From JAJNBD01 sp964471475 (GTDB lineage: Bacteria; Pseudomonadota; Gammaproteobacteria; CAISUE01), in the NCBI GenBank assembly GCA_964471475.1, contig CAYYFQ010000032.1:1-18940 (forward strand): 18,940 bases of DNA, given 5' to 3'. The position numbers and the translations under genes were made by a program. Of the stretch, positions 6,431 to 13,869 are shown piece by piece. Below the pieces are notes generated by a model, which saw only the letters and a list, made by a program, of their open reading frames with translations, was not told the DNA's origin and ran no database searches. Numbering within the stretch: the first letter of the stretch is position 1; each line of letters starts with the position of its first letter.

Positions 6431-7387
6431 ATGAAAGGCTTTATTACTCCGACTATGGAAGATGCGCAATTGTTATGGAAAGTAGTTAAGAATACAGCAG
6501 AAGAGCTACTAAAAACCCCACTAGAAAGTCTAGTTTCCAACGAGATACAGCCTATCCAGTTACGCGCAATTACTCCAACTCCTTTTGATGCGCCCAGTGA
6601 TAATTTTTTAACTATCATATCCCACGATGCTGACCTGAGAGTATCTATGGCGAAAACATTTGCTGAAAAATTATGCGCCTACTTCACCGGCATAATAACA
6701 TTCCAACTGAGCTCTCCAGGAGGGTCTTTGGATGTTTCAGAATTGCGGTCACCTATAAACATTGCTATCAAGCAAGTTAATCAAAATCTTCTTCCCTTTT
6801 TATATTTATTAGCGCATGCGCCTCAACTACCAATTTTAACTTCAAATCCTTCAGATACTCAGGTACGCGAAATCAGAAATCCTATTGTTGATGAGAGTGG
6901 AAGCTTGTTGCGTATAGTGTTACCAAAAATATATGAGTTTCAGAATTACGCGGAGGCGACTGAGAAGCAGTGGAACTCGCACTGTGAGTCCCCATCGCCC
7001 TGGACTAATTTACCACTCACCATATTATTAATGCTAACATTAGAAGTTCGTTCGAAATTAAAAGAACCGAGAGGTTCGGGTGAAGCTTCCGACTCGCAAA
7101 ATTCTATATTATTAGCTTCCATAGGCCAATTGATTGATAAGTTAGACCAGAGGCCTGATCTTCTTGCTAATGGCCTAACTCCAAGCACACACCCTCGAAT
7201 TACATGGGGTGAGCACGGGCGCTTGGAGAAGGCAACAATGGAGTTGCAAGAACTGATTCCTTCTGGCGAATGCGAACAACTGACTCAATATTGTCGGGAA
7301 GCATGGGAGGCGTATTATACAGAGCACAAAAAACAAGAGCGCCAAGAACAACAAGAGCAGCAACTACCACAGGGACCTTCTATGTAG
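6431..7387 (+). CDS. Uncharacterised 318-residue protein
   Basis: I do not recognise this protein. The ATG at 6431 is supported by AAGAGGTGA with 7-8 bases spacing. No signal peptide or convincing transmembrane segment is present. The sequence reads as a soluble, mostly helical protein with a Pro/Thr-rich stretch (47-56, TPTPFDAP), a hydrophobic helix (about 119-130, NLLPFLYLLAHA), another at 193-206 (NLPLTILLMLTLEV), and a charged, Gln/Glu-rich C-terminal tail (298-312, KKQERQEQQEQQ) ending LPQGPSM. It is followed 84 bases later by another unknown gene in the same direction, and the two probably belong together. In an intracellular bacterium, a large orphan protein with a polar, Glu/Gln-rich tail could be a secreted effector, but nothing here proves secretion. 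Reading frame, length and ribosome site make it a likely real gene. Confidence 0.7.
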   Translation: MKGFITPTMEDAQLLWKVVKNTAEELLKTPLESLVSNEIQPIQLRAITPTPFDAPSDNFLTIISHDADLRVSMAKTFAEKLCAYFTGIITFQLSSPGGSLDVSELRSPINIAIKQVNQNLLPFLYLLAHAPQLPILTSNPSDTQVREIRNPIVDESGSLLRIVLPKIYEFQNYAEATEKQWNSHCESPSPWTNLPLTILLMLTLEVRSKLKEPRGSGEASDSQNSILLASIGQLIDKLDQRPDLLANGLTPSTHPRITWGEHGRLEKATMELQELIPSGECEQLTQYCREAWEAYYTEHKKQERQEQQEQQLPQGPSM

Positions 7388-7471
7388 AACCCGCTGCTTT
7401 GCGGAGGGCGTGACTAGTTACATCATTATAATAAATAATAACCAAAAACGTATCATGAAACGGGAGTTAAA

Positions 7472-8962
7472 ATGAAAAAATCAGTACTTCTTGAAGTGAC
7501 CCTAGCCGCAGAAAAAAGAATTCGAGCGATGCGCTTAACTGGAGCACCCATTGAAGAGGGACAAATACTCGCCGATCAAGAATATCTACTGAATGAATTA
7601 AAACGATTTCAGCTATCGTCGTTTTTTTTAAGTTTAAAGATGGACGATAATGTTTATTTTGTAGATTTTATCGACACCATCGGTGGTTTTTTTTATGTAG
7701 AATCTGAAGAACCTGGATTTTTAGAAATCTTATGTCTTGATTGGATGCGAGAGGAAGTATGGGCTTATCGTGAAAACATTTGTTTAAAGCATTTAATATT
7801 GCTCGATAGCAAGTATTATGATGCAAAAAAATTATTGAGCCGCATGCAAGCCTTATGTGATAGCCCTATGATTGATATATTCCAACACCATAACTTCTGT
7901 CGCCCCTTTTCCCAAAAAACTATAAAAATTTTGCAGATTCACCCCATCACTCAAGCTTTTATGAGTACGCGAGTGACTTTTTTGGGAACTGTTTTAGGAG
8001 ATGTGCCCCTGGGATACCGTATTTTTTTGGATGGAAAACACGAAGATGCCACAGAAATATTGGAATTTATGAAGCGTCAAAAACAAGAGGGCCGATGTAT
8101 ATTTCAAAATCCAGCAAGTGAAAAAAAGTCTACTTTTTCTCGCGTTTCTATAGAAACATTAGCTGCGCACCCAATCACAACAAATTTTGTTACAGAAGAT
8201 AGAAACGAATTAATGCAATTAGCAGAAGAAATCAACCAATTACCAGATGAAATTTATACGCATCTAAAAACTTATTTGGAGACTTTAATTTTAGTGGAAA
8301 GACATAAACAATCAAAGGAACATTTGTTTTTTCCAGCTCCACTTCCACAAAAATATCATAATGCAAAAAAAATATTTATGGATGGAGTAAGAGCGTGTTC
8401 CACAGAACGAGAGATAAATATTTTATTTAAAGCACCCTTACAAGCTTATTTACCAAATGGATCAAAAGAAATGGTAACGTTCGGACGTGTTTTCGAAGAT
8501 TATGATGACCGGCTTCATAGAGAGGTTTCTCTGTGGATTTTTTTACGTAATCGACACCCACGCACTGTTTTACCTGAAGAACTCATAGATGCATTTTGTG
8601 ATTCAGCTGACAGAGAAAGAAGCAGATTTTTGCCTGGCGAGCGCTCAGCTGCTCAACCGTTTCGAGTAATACGAATAATATCGATAAGAAGAGCTCCAGA
8701 ACATCAACCACTTTTGGTAGCAAATCCTGAGCACGTTTTGCCTCCTCATCCTGGATTGTCTTTAATCCCGCTTCATGATGCGGAACCTATCGCGGCGGTA
8801 CGCCGAGAGATAGGATTAATAACCAACCTACTTGCTCTATCAGCGATACTAAGACCACCAGGAATTAATAGGAATCCCTTCACCGGCCCAAACAGCAACG
8901 AAGAAGACGAGGACGATGATATGGGGTTTTCGTCACGGCGGCCACCATCGCCGCCAGGTTAA
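7472..8962 (+). CDS. Uncharacterised 496-residue protein with acidic, proline-rich tail
   Basis: I do not recognise this protein. It starts after CGGGAG with 5 bases spacing. The first about 145 residues form a mixed alpha/beta region (hydrophobic strands at 61-75, VYFVDFIDTIGGFFYV, and helices at 84-112). Two segments then share a small motif: KILQIHPITQAF (152-163) and ETLAAHPITTNF (228-239), spaced 76 residues apart, suggesting a duplicated unit. The C-terminal part (about 395-496) becomes Arg/Pro-rich and ends in an acidic run, NEEDEDDD (476-483), followed by SSRRPPSPPG, which is likely to be disordered. There is no signal peptide and no clear transmembrane helix, apart from a moderately hydrophobic stretch at 447-461. 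It is probably co-transcribed with the unknown gene at 6431-7387. An effector or accessory cargo function is speculation; no homologue comes to mind. Confidence 0.72.
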   Translation: MKKSVLLEVTLAAEKRIRAMRLTGAPIEEGQILADQEYLLNELKRFQLSSFFLSLKMDDNVYFVDFIDTIGGFFYVESEEPGFLEILCLDWMREEVWAYRENICLKHLILLDSKYYDAKKLLSRMQALCDSPMIDIFQHHNFCRPFSQKTIKILQIHPITQAFMSTRVTFLGTVLGDVPLGYRIFLDGKHEDATEILEFMKRQKQEGRCIFQNPASEKKSTFSRVSIETLAAHPITTNFVTEDRNELMQLAEEINQLPDEIYTHLKTYLETLILVERHKQSKEHLFFPAPLPQKYHNAKKIFMDGVRACSTEREINILFKAPLQAYLPNGSKEMVTFGRVFEDYDDRLHREVSLWIFLRNRHPRTVLPEELIDAFCDSADRERSRFLPGERSAAQPFRVIRIISIRRAPEHQPLLVANPEHVLPPHPGLSLIPLHDAEPIAAVRREIGLITNLLALSAILRPPGINRNPFTGPNSNEEDEDDDMGFSSRRPPSPPG

Positions 8963-9011
8963 TAGATTTGTGGGGCTCTCATTTAGCATCAAAAATGCGA
9001 ATAATCTAACA

Positions 9012-10343
9012 TTAAAACCGCGCGGTTAATTTTTTCCAGCGCCGCCACACGACACCAAAACCTACGGTGATGCCAACTGCTAATCCCAAAACAATGCCAA
9101 CCACCCCTTGGTGCAGCCAAAACCCAAATATATATGCCAAGGGGATTCCCACCAACCAAATGCCTCCAAGGCCCACCCACATAGGATATCGTGTATCAAA
9201 TAATCCTCGTAAAGCCCCCGTAAGAATATTACGAAGACCATCAATTATTTGTATACAAGCAGTAATCATAAATAACATGACAACTAAATGCATAAAATAA
9301 GCATCATGATCATGGGCGCCATGTAAATAAAGTTTTGCTAACTCTTTAGGAAAACAGAGAAATATAAGCGCAATAACCGCAGTAATACCAAGTGTTAATT
9401 TCATGCTGGCAACACCCATCGGTTTAATCTCATTAAAATGTTGAGCTCCATTTGCTTGGCCAATCACAATCCCAACTGCTTGAGCCAATGCAAAAATAGG
9501 CACCACCACTAACAAGGAGTATTGATTTGTCACTTGAAAAGCGCCTAAAGATTGCGTCCCAAGCCACCCAATCATCACAGAAATAAAAAAGAATGATAAT
9601 AATTCACCCCCAATTTGCACGCTCATCGGCCAACCAATCTTCCATACCTCGCGTAAAATTTCCCACTCATGATGCAAACGGTAACGAAATAGCTCAAATG
9701 GTGTAAAACTTGAATTCCATTTAAAAATAGCAAGCATAATGAAAAAATTGCAATAGCAAGAAATCAGCATACCTAAAGCACCCCCAGTAATCCCCAGCTT
9801 AGGCGCCCCCCATTTTCCAAAAATAAGCCAGTAACCTACGAACACCAATACCCCCATATTGAAGAGGTTCACTCGCTTCACAATATGTTGCTTATGCGTG
9901 CCATAACATAACTGCATATTCGTAATATTAATCATTAAAGCCGGGAAGGCCCAAATAAAGACACGAAAATATTGGTCCACTTGAGCGGCAATGGATGGAG
10001 TTTGCCCTGTCAGAATCAAAATGGTTTTAATATGGTCACCAATAATCATGAGAGGAACCGTAATGAGCATCCCCAAAAACCATCCAAACTGCACGATATT
10101 CCCAATTTTTAAAAATTGCTGTGCGCCACATGCATGACCAATCATCAAACTTAACGAGAACAAAATCGAGCCACCCACCAAAAGCAAGCAAGCTTGTGTA
10201 GAAAAAATAAGTGCGCTAGCAGCCAATGTTTCTTGACCTAATCTAGCCATCATCATCATCAGAAAAAAACTTCCAAGAATGCTAATGAATTGAATATTCG
10301 CCATAGGCACCGCTAATTTAAGCAATTTTTGCGTAGCGTTCAT
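9012..10343 (-). CDS. MATE family multidrug/cation efflux transporter
   Basis: This is an inner-membrane Na+ or H+ antiporter of the MATE/NorM superfamily that exports cationic drugs or metabolites. From ATG 10343 the product is 443 residues, the usual size, with about 12 hydrophobic helices in two halves. Recognisable features are the N-terminal LAVPM...FISILGSFF and MARLGQETLAASAL, and the second-half motif beginning IGWPMSVQIGGELLSFFF and continuing LGTQSLGAFQVTNQY. An in-frame ATG four codons upstream (10355) lacks a ribosome site, whereas GGAG stands 6 bases before 10343, so I prefer the latter. It begins 30 bases after the amino-acid transporter's stop on the same strand, so the two are probably one transcript. 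A minus-strand TATAAT at 10373-10378 might add an internal promoter, though its -35 is poor. The substrate cannot be told from sequence. Confidence 0.92.
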   Translation of the reverse strand: MNATQKLLKLAVPMANIQFISILGSFFLMMMMARLGQETLAASALIFSTQACLLLVGGSILFSLSLMIGHACGAQQFLKIGNIVQFGWFLGMLITVPLMIIGDHIKTILILTGQTPSIAAQVDQYFRVFIWAFPALMINITNMQLCYGTHKQHIVKRVNLFNMGVLVFVGYWLIFGKWGAPKLGITGGALGMLISCYCNFFIMLAIFKWNSSFTPFELFRYRLHHEWEILREVWKIGWPMSVQIGGELLSFFFISVMIGWLGTQSLGAFQVTNQYSLLVVVPIFALAQAVGIVIGQANGAQHFNEIKPMGVASMKLTLGITAVIALIFLCFPKELAKLYLHGAHDHDAYFMHLVVMLFMITACIQIIDGLRNILTGALRGLFDTRYPMWVGLGGIWLVGIPLAYIFGFWLHQGVVGIVLGLAVGITVGFGVVWRRWKKLTARF

Positions 10344-10373
10344 AAAAATCTCCATGATAAGATGTGTGCCATA

Positions 10374-11762
10374 TTATAGAGACTTTGCCTTAAAGATGAA
10401 AAATCCACTTAATGGTAACAGCATCATAATTAATCCACCACAAAACATAATTTCATAATGCCATGTGCTACCTACATTGACGGTATCAGGCTTAAAAAAC
10501 CCTACAATCAATGCAATAACGGAGCCAGTAAGCCCAATTAACGCTGTCAATGTCAAGCCCATTTTTGCGCCTGGGATAATAATTGTTCGGTTTTTTTGAT
10601 AAAGTATTTTGGCTAATTTCAGAGCGCTGACTAACATGATCACATACATCATTACATAAAGCTCTGTGCTGAGCGCAAGGAGCAACCAATAGGATCCATT
10701 AACACTCGGCATTATAAAAAAAGCACAAGAAGTAATACTAATAACAATCGCTTGAACGATATATAAATAGTAAGGCAGCCCAGCGCGGTTTTTCTTAGCA
10801 AAAACTTCGGGCAAAAATCCATCATGAACGGCTTGTAAAAGTCCTTTGACGGGTGAAATTAACCAATTAACCATCGCTCCCAAACTTCCACATAACAATA
10901 ACAACGTAAAAAACGTGGTTAAATATTGCAAATGATATTCTGACAAAAAATAATCAATAGCTTGAACACTACCACTCACTAAACTAATTTTATCTTGTGG
11001 TAGCACCACCGCGACGCCACTTGCGCCAAACCCCAAAGTAAAAAGAATGAAGAACAAGGACAGCAATAAGGCTTTACTAAAGAGTCTCGCGCCATTTTGT
11101 ATTTCATTTAAATGAACCGTGGCCAACTCCATCCCTAAAAAAGCGGTGATCACGGCCGTGAGCGCTGTCCAACTAGAGGCTTTAAAAAATGAAGGGAAAA
11201 ATGCATGCGAAGTGCTATTAAAATGATTGGGTTTACCCATTAGCACCCAAATAACTGATAAGCCTATCACCAAAGCAAAGGGAATACCTACACCTAAAAA
11301 CGTACCGATGGAAGCAAGTTTTGTTGACATATGAATCCCTTTTAAATTAAGCCATGTCATCAACCAAAATACGCTCAAACTCACTGTCACCAAATAAATA
11401 GGGTGATGCGTAAGATTTGGATTAATTAAATAAGCTGCTGTACCCGCAATCGTAGATAAACAAGTGGGAAACCATACCATGGTGTTAATCCATTGCAACC
11501 AAATAGTTACCATTCCCCAATGAGAGCCAAATGCTTTTTTAACCCAATGGTAAACCCCTGTATCGTTTGGATAAGCATGCGCAAATTCTGCAGCAATGAG
11601 ACTGATTGGCACCAAAAAACATAAAGCACCCGAGAGCAAAAAAAATACTAACTTAGCATTAAAAATAGCGATTGAAGGTAAGTTGCCCACCCCATCAACA
11701 GCACCTGTTATCAATAGCGAAAAACCAAGAACGCTAATTTTTTGTAAAGCTGCTTTTGTCAT
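10374..11762 (-). CDS. Amino-acid transporter, GadC/YjeM-like APC family
   Basis: This is a 462-residue inner-membrane amino-acid permease or exchanger of the APC superfamily, glutamate:GABA-antiporter type, with about 12 transmembrane segments. Visible family features are the unwound first-helix region ITGAVDGVGNLPSIAIF (18-34) and the motif YPNDTGVYHWVKKAFG (64-79) at the end of TM2. A later GMELATVHLNEIQNG block corresponds to the conserved TM6 region. The C-terminal extension that plugs acid-resistance GadC is not evident, so it is probably a general exchanger. AGAGG lies 6 bases before the ATG. It faces an ArgP-like LysR gene across a 100-base divergent spacer, a layout that commonly means direct control, and it leads a likely two-gene unit with the MATE exporter. 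The substrate is unknown; basic or acidic amino acids are both possible. Confidence 0.9.
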   Translation of the reverse strand: MTKAALQKISVLGFSLLITGAVDGVGNLPSIAIFNAKLVFFLLSGALCFLVPISLIAAEFAHAYPNDTGVYHWVKKAFGSHWGMVTIWLQWINTMVWFPTCLSTIAGTAAYLINPNLTHHPIYLVTVSLSVFWLMTWLNLKGIHMSTKLASIGTFLGVGIPFALVIGLSVIWVLMGKPNHFNSTSHAFFPSFFKASSWTALTAVITAFLGMELATVHLNEIQNGARLFSKALLLSLFFILFTLGFGASGVAVVLPQDKISLVSGSVQAIDYFLSEYHLQYLTTFFTLLLLCGSLGAMVNWLISPVKGLLQAVHDGFLPEVFAKKNRAGLPYYLYIVQAIVISITSCAFFIMPSVNGSYWLLLALSTELYVMMYVIMLVSALKLAKILYQKNRTIIIPGAKMGLTLTALIGLTGSVIALIVGFFKPDTVNVGSTWHYEIMFCGGLIMMLLPLSGFFIFKAKSL

Positions 11763-11862
11763 GATGGCCTCTCTGTCTTATTTTATAAACGATTTCAGTG
11801 TAAAGGATTTGCATAAATAAGTAAAATAAATTAATATTATTTTTTGATCAATTTTTTTTATT
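11763..11862. promoter_or_regulatory. Divergent control region between transporter and LysR gene
   Basis: This 100-base AT-rich spacer must hold both divergent promoters. On the plus strand TTGCAT (11809-11814), 17 bases, TAATAT (11832-11837) could serve the LysR gene. On the minus strand TTTACT, 17 bases, TACACT (within about 11798-11826) could serve the transporter. Both are only moderate matches. A TTGATCAA palindrome (11844-11851) and the TAATATTA palindrome (11832-11839) are candidates for a LysR-type T-N11-A operator. The LysR gene itself lacks a Shine-Dalgarno, its ATG being preceded by a T-run. Confidence 0.4.
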
Positions 11863-12726
11863 ATGTCATTACTTGATAATCAACTAGTCGCTTTTATGGC
11901 CGTTGCCAAATATAAAAATTTACATGCTGCCGCAGAAATTTTACATGTGACGCAAACGGCTATGACGCAACGCATTCAAGCTTTAGAAAAACGTTTAAAA
12001 ACAGCATTATTTATTCGCAGCCGTAAGGGTATGCAAATAACACAAGATGGAGAAATATTATTACAACATTGTTTTGCAGTGTATGAATTAGAAAACAATT
12101 TATTCAATCGAATTGGATATAACGGCATGCAGGAAGAAGTGGCGATCAATATCAGTGGCTCAAGTAGTATTATGCAATCTCGCATCATCCCAGCCTGTCT
12201 TCCCCTTATGAAGCAATACCCTAATTTATTATTACAATATACAATTAATGATTTAGAAAACCGCCACTTAAGTTTAAAAAATAATGAATGTCAATTAACT
12301 ATCCTCAACAAAGAGCACATTAGCAAAACATTTGGTGTAAAAAAACTGAAGCCAGAACAGTATGTGTTGGTTTGTAGTGAAAAATGGCGAAATCGCAAAC
12401 TTAAAGAAATCATTCAAGAAGAACGCATTATTGACTTTAATCCAGAAGATCAAATAACTTTTCATTATTTAAAACACTATCACTTATTTGATTTAGCACG
12501 CAAAGAACGATATTTTGTCAATCAAACTGGATCGATTGCAAAAATGGTTGCCGATGGTTATGGATACAGCTTGCTTACTAAAGAATTTGCGCATACTTAT
12601 TTAAAAGAGCATCAATTAATGTTATTAAATAAAGGTCAAAGTTATGAGCATGAAATATATCTAGCATGGTTACCAAGACCACAAATGCCAGAGTACTTTA
12701 TGGCTTTGTTAAAAAATATTAATTGA
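11863..12726 (+). CDS. LysR-type regulator, ArgP-like
   Basis: This is a 287-residue LysR-family transcription factor. The winged helix-turn-helix occupies residues 3-62, with LVAFMAVAKYKNLHAAAEIL, HVTQTAMTQRIQALEKRL and the wing ALFIRSRKGMQITQDGE. The periplasmic-binding-protein-like effector domain follows from about 90 (VAINISGSSSIMQSRIIPAC) to the end. The SxxSxxxxIIPA strand, the FNPEDQITFHYLKHYHLFD stretch and the overall length are closer to ArgP/LysO (lysine/arginine-responsive regulators of amino-acid export) than to CysB- or CbbR-type members. It is transcribed divergently from an amino-acid transporter plus MATE exporter, and control of that pair in response to an amino acid is a reasonable inference. 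The start is fixed by the frame and domain boundary rather than by a ribosome site, which is absent. Downstream lies the MITE. Confidence 0.88.
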   Translation: MSLLDNQLVAFMAVAKYKNLHAAAEILHVTQTAMTQRIQALEKRLKTALFIRSRKGMQITQDGEILLQHCFAVYELENNLFNRIGYNGMQEEVAINISGSSSIMQSRIIPACLPLMKQYPNLLLQYTINDLENRHLSLKNNECQLTILNKEHISKTFGVKKLKPEQYVLVCSEKWRNRKLKEIIQEERIIDFNPEDQITFHYLKHYHLFDLARKERYFVNQTGSIAKMVADGYGYSLLTKEFAHTYLKEHQLMLLNKGQSYEHEIYLAWLPRPQMPEYFMALLKNIN

Positions 12727-12738
12727 CGGTAAGCTAGT

Positions 12739-12852
12739 CAACAAATCCTAATGTATCCCTAAAATTTCTAACGGTTGTGATATCAGCGAAGGCTGGCACG
12801 CAGCAGGCATGACAAACTTAAAAAAACTTAGGGATACATCAGCAACAAATCC
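12739..12852. mobile_element. 94-bp foldback MITE flanked by a 10-bp direct repeat
   Basis: The element runs 12749-12842. Its ends are inverted repeats: ATGTATCCCTAA at 12751-12762 and TTAGGGATACAT at 12828-12839, perfect over 12 bp. It is abutted on both sides by the direct repeat CAACAAATCC (12739-12748 and 12843-12852), which fits a 10-bp target-site duplication. The interior is an imperfect palindrome centred near 12795, so one strand can fold into a long hairpin. There is no coding capacity. The right arm matches 18889-18928 in reverse complement with a one-base difference in a T-run, so it is a dispersed family. It would depend on a transposase encoded elsewhere. Confidence 0.8.
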
Positions 12853-12853
12853 G

Positions 12854-12881
12854 GTTGTGACAAAAATCGTTTTGTGCCAAC
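12854..12881 (+). promoter_or_regulatory. Hairpin upstream of hemF
   Basis: ACAAAA (12860-12865) pairs with TTTTGT (12870-12875) around an ATCG loop. GTTG (12854-12857) pairs with CAAC (12878-12881) outside a 2x2 mismatch. It is not followed by a T-tract, so it is not a standard terminator. It might be an operator or just the old target site of the MITE. The ribosome site of hemF (AAAGGA) follows about 25 bases later. Function is unknown. Confidence 0.35.
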
Positions 12882-12919
12882 ATTAGGGTCTCTGTTGACA
12901 ATATAAAAGGAAAAATACC

Positions 12920-13846
12920 ATGTCTCCTATTCAAACTATCAAAGACTTTCTTCTCACTTACCAAAAAAATTTTTGTAAGACTATGTCAGCCCTTGACGGG
13001 CAAAAAAACTTCTACATGGATCATTGGCAACGTGATGCTTCAAGCCCGTTAGAAGGTCATGGTATTTCGGCTGTAATTCAAGAAGGTAACGTCTTTGAAA
13101 AAGGGGGCATTAATTTTTCTTTGGTGTCAGGCCAATCTTTACCAGCGAGTGCAACTGCCCATCGACCTGACTTAGCTGGAGTTCCATTTTCTGCCTTGGG
13201 TGTCTCTATTGTGATGCATCCTCAAAATCCTTATGTACCAACGAGTCACGCCAATGTCCGCTATTTCCAAACGACGCCAAAAGATCAAGAGCCCATTTTT
13301 TGGTTTGGGGGCGGCTTCGACTTAACTCCTTATTATGCATTTGAAGAAGACTGCGTATACTGGCATAAAATGGCCAAAGCCGCTTGTGATCCTTTTGGGG
13401 CAGAATTATATCCGGAATTTAAAAAATGGGCCGATGATTATTTTTATTTAAAGCATCGCGGTGAACATCGTGGCATTGGCGGAATTTTTTATGATGATCT
13501 GACGAATTGGCCCTTTGCCAAAGGATTTGAATTCATGCAAAGTGTCGCTCAGCATTATTTACAAGCGTATGCCGCTATCGTTGAAAAACGCAAAAACACC
13601 GCTTATGGTGATAGAGAAAAACAATTTCAATTACTTCGACGTGGTCGTTATGTCGAGTTTAATTTATTATATGATCGCGGTACTTTATTTGGCTTACAAT
13701 CAGGTGGCCGCACCGAATCCATTTTAATGTCGCTACCGGCTCAAGTGAATTGGCAATACGCGTGGGAGCCAGAAAAAAATTCTCAAGAAGCTAAACTAAC
13801 CGAATATTTTTTGCGCCCCCGAGATTGGTTAGCGTATAATAATTAG
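12920..13846 (+). CDS. hemF: Oxygen-dependent coproporphyrinogen III oxidase
   Basis: This enzyme oxidatively decarboxylates coproporphyrinogen III to protoporphyrinogen IX in cytoplasmic heme synthesis, using O2. The 308-residue length is typical. Signature stretches are VMHPQNPYVPTSHANVR with H100 and H110, FGGGFDLTPYY (129-139), KHRGEHRGIGGIFYDDL (178-194), and RRGRYVEFNLLYDRGT (240-255) running into GLQSGGRTESILMSLP. All are well conserved, so the enzyme should work. AAAGGA stands about 10 bases upstream of the ATG. An upstream TTGACA at 12895-12900 cannot serve as -35, since its -10 would fall on the start codon; the promoter is unresolved and may lie nearer the MITE. It is followed after 23 bases by an acyl-CoA dehydrogenase gene. 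Presence of hemF implies at least microaerobic heme synthesis, matching the heme-dependent cytochrome b561 nearby. Confidence 0.97.
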   Translation: MSPIQTIKDFLLTYQKNFCKTMSALDGQKNFYMDHWQRDASSPLEGHGISAVIQEGNVFEKGGINFSLVSGQSLPASATAHRPDLAGVPFSALGVSIVMHPQNPYVPTSHANVRYFQTTPKDQEPIFWFGGGFDLTPYYAFEEDCVYWHKMAKAACDPFGAELYPEFKKWADDYFYLKHRGEHRGIGGIFYDDLTNWPFAKGFEFMQSVAQHYLQAYAAIVEKRKNTAYGDREKQFQLLRRGRYVEFNLLYDRGTLFGLQSGGRTESILMSLPAQVNWQYAWEPEKNSQEAKLTEYFLRPRDWLAYNN

Positions 13847-13869
13847 AATTATTTTCAAGTGTATTTTTC

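Noticed and set aside
7281..7387. Gln/Glu-rich C-terminus of the 318-residue protein as a type IV secretion E-block signal
   Set aside because: Composition alone is not specific, and no secretion system is visible in the window.
7391..7404. CCGC-TGCTTT-GCGG hairpin as a terminator between the two unknown genes
   Set aside because: It has a 4-bp stem and no following T-tract; the two genes may still be co-transcribed.
9016..9027. AACCGCGCGGTT followed by a T-run as a bidirectional terminator
   Set aside because: The palindrome leaves only a 4-bp stem with a 4-base loop and lies inside the last codons of the MATE gene. It is too weak to call.
12895..12900. TTGACA as the -35 box of hemF
   Set aside because: The -10 position 17 bases on falls over the hemF start codon; no other spacing gives a -10.
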